Below are positions 6,437 through 7,246 of a stretch of 7,246 bases of DNA, piece after piece (the stretch's first letter is position 1; the number at the start of each line of letters is the position of its first letter). The DNA is from CAJQQY01 sp964352225 (GTDB taxonomy: Bacteria > Bacteroidota > Bacteroidia > Chitinophagales > Saprospiraceae), in assembly GCA_964352225.1 (NCBI GenBank), contig CAYGRM010000343.1, forward strand, positions 1-7,246, written 5' to 3'. The position numbers and the translations under genes were made by a program. Below the pieces are notes generated by a model that had not been told where the DNA came from, made no database searches, and saw only the letters and a program-made list of their open reading frames with translations.

Positions 6437-6474
6437 GTTTAATCTTTTGATCAAAAATATTAAACAAGTTTAAT
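6437..6474. repeat. Nested inverted repeats (three alternating 7-base arms) over the sigma promoter
   Basis: GTTTAAT occurs at 6437-6443 and 6468-6474, and its complement ATTAAAC at 6459-6465, so the central arm can pair with either side. The right-hand pair has only a 2-base gap. Between the first two arms sits the 12-base palindrome TTTTGATCAAAA (6445-6456). The group covers the spacer and -7 box of the promoter at 6452-6482 and its predicted start point, a natural place for a repressor site. Confidence 0.6.
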
Positions 6475-6482
6475 TGGCCAAA
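6452..6482 (-). promoter_or_regulatory. Bacteroidota housekeeping promoter for the second sigma/anti-sigma operon
   Basis: Reading leftward, TTTG (6482-6479), a spacer of exactly 19 bases and TATTTTTG (6459-6452) match the Bacteroidota primary-sigma consensus TTTG-N19-TAnnTTTG at every defined position. Transcription would start near 6445, leaving a leader of about 125 bases before the TTG codon. It lies downstream of the terminator that closes the preceding gene, so the operon should be an independent unit. Confidence 0.7.
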
Positions 6483-6509
6483 ATCTGCTTTTTTTAAAAC
6501 TTAATGACC

Positions 6510-6551
6510 AAAAAAAGAATCCCAAGCTTTCTGTTCGAAAACTTGGGATTC
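6510..6551 (-). terminator. Rho-independent terminator after the partial gene at the right edge
   Basis: Reading leftward, a perfect 10-base stem GAATCCCAAG / CTTGGGATTC (6551-6542 with 6526-6517) is extended by a 4-base TTTC/GAAA inner stem after one mismatch. Seven T residues (6516-6510) follow. It lies about 100 bases past the stop at 6649 and insulates the sigma operon from the gene upstream. Confidence 0.9.
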
Positions 6552-6648
6552 CTACATTTTAAACTTTAGGATTGAGAATGATTTACTCTAATCCTTAAAA
6601 GACCAGAATAAAATTTGACTTATTATTATAATCTGTAAAGTATTTAAA

Positions 6649-7246
6649 TCAATTCTTAAATTTTATTGTCCCAGCCAAATCAACTTTATTTTCAAACACA
6701 TCTAGGAAGGAATGAGAAACCGTCACTTTATTATTATCAAATTTAGAATTAGAAAAATTGACTTTTTTAACTTTTCCAGGAAGATAGTAGTGCGTTGTAT
6801 ATTTAGCAGAAGTTATCATCATTTTCATCATCTCCATACCTTCAACATCTTCTATATTATTTTTAGGAGAAGGCAGTCTTTTAAGATTCTTTTTTCCCAA
6901 TTCGTATTTTCCTCCGAAAACAAATAAACTTGGTTCTCCAATACTTTTACTCATTTCTTCAGATTTCTGCATGACTTCAAAGAAGCTAGCGATCTCTGAA
7001 ACATCTTCAAATTCAAAATCTATTTTGAGCATCATATTTTTTTTAGCTTCGTTAATTAGCATATGTAATTTTGCACTTTCCTTGATAGTTTTAGAAAGTT
7101 TAGAATTCCTAAATTTTGCTTCCTCCTTGAAATAGGATATTGAATCAACTGCCAGCTTACCTTGTTCGTCCAATGCCATCCCTTTTTCTTTTTTCAACGA
7201 CTCTAGAATGGCATCTTTCATCATCGGATCGGTCATTAAATTATTC
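6649..7246 (-). CDS. Unrecognised protein, 3' part only (5' end beyond the window edge)
   Basis: The frame is open to the last base of the window. The ATG at 7236 is preceded in frame by Asn-Asn-Leu codons with no stop, so the true start probably lies outside and this is a C-terminal fragment of about 198 residues. Counting from that Met, residues 1-68 are charged and helical, including KKEKG and a Lys/Glu-rich stretch. Residues 69-115 contain IDFEFEDVSEIASFFEVMQK and FVFGGKYELGKK. A methionine-rich patch, MEMMKMM, sits at 134-140. The last 45 residues are beta-rich (YYLPGKVKKVNFSNSKFDNN, VTVSHSFLDVF, AGTIKF). The general look recalls small Bacteroidota lipoproteins whose N-terminal signal would lie in the missing part, but no family is recognised and no catalytic motif is seen. 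A strong terminator follows its stop. No functional link to the sigma operon is indicated. Confidence 0.75.
   Translation of the reverse strand, partial: NNLMTDPMMKDAILESLKKEKGMALDEQGKLAVDSISYFKEEAKFRNSKLSKTIKESAKLHMLINEAKKNMMLKIDFEFEDVSEIASFFEVMQKSEEMSKSIGEPSLFVFGGKYELGKKNLKRLPSPKNNIEDVEGMEMMKMMITSAKYTTHYYLPGKVKKVNFSNSKFDNNKVTVSHSFLDVFENKVDLAGTIKFKN

Overview
The window comes from an AT-rich member of the Bacteroidota, most likely a Cytophagia/Flammeovirga-like or related marine or soil lineage; the genus cannot be read from the sequence. The evidence is a C-terminal type IX secretion (T9SS) sorting domain, ECF sigma factors paired with membrane regulators, promoters of the TTTG-N19-TAnnTTTG type, and A-rich leaders without clear Shine-Dalgarno sites.

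Right-pointing operon (126-2111). It encodes an ECF sigma factor, then a single-pass membrane protein with a short cytoplasmic head and TPR-like repeats on the far side of the membrane (a candidate anti-sigma or accessory regulator), then an exported two-pass membrane protein with a lysine run. Gaps of 11 and 13 bases indicate co-transcription.

Left-pointing genes (7246-2197). Reading leftward, the first is the 3' end of an unrecognised, probably envelope-associated gene cut by the window edge, followed by a strong terminator (6510-6551). A 329-base regulatory region follows, with a consensus Bacteroidota housekeeping promoter overlapped by nested palindromes and, further in, an ECF-type promoter-like element. 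It feeds a second ECF sigma factor with a probable TTG start. That gene overlaps by 8 bases a 483-residue protein with a cytoplasmic head, one inner-membrane helix, a long linker and a C-terminal outer-membrane beta-barrel. This is the architecture of the dual-membrane-spanning anti-sigma factors described in Bacteroides. Directly downstream, with its own promoter, lies a secreted adhesin of four fasciclin (FAS1) domains plus a T9SS sorting domain. It ends at a terminator (2114-2149) in the convergent gap with the first operon.

The most notable element is the sigma plus trans-envelope anti-sigma pair. It could carry an outer-membrane signal directly to RNA polymerase, and the adjacent FAS1 surface adhesin is a natural candidate output. 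That link is inferred from position only. No tRNA, rRNA, CRISPR array, insertion sequence or phage gene was seen.
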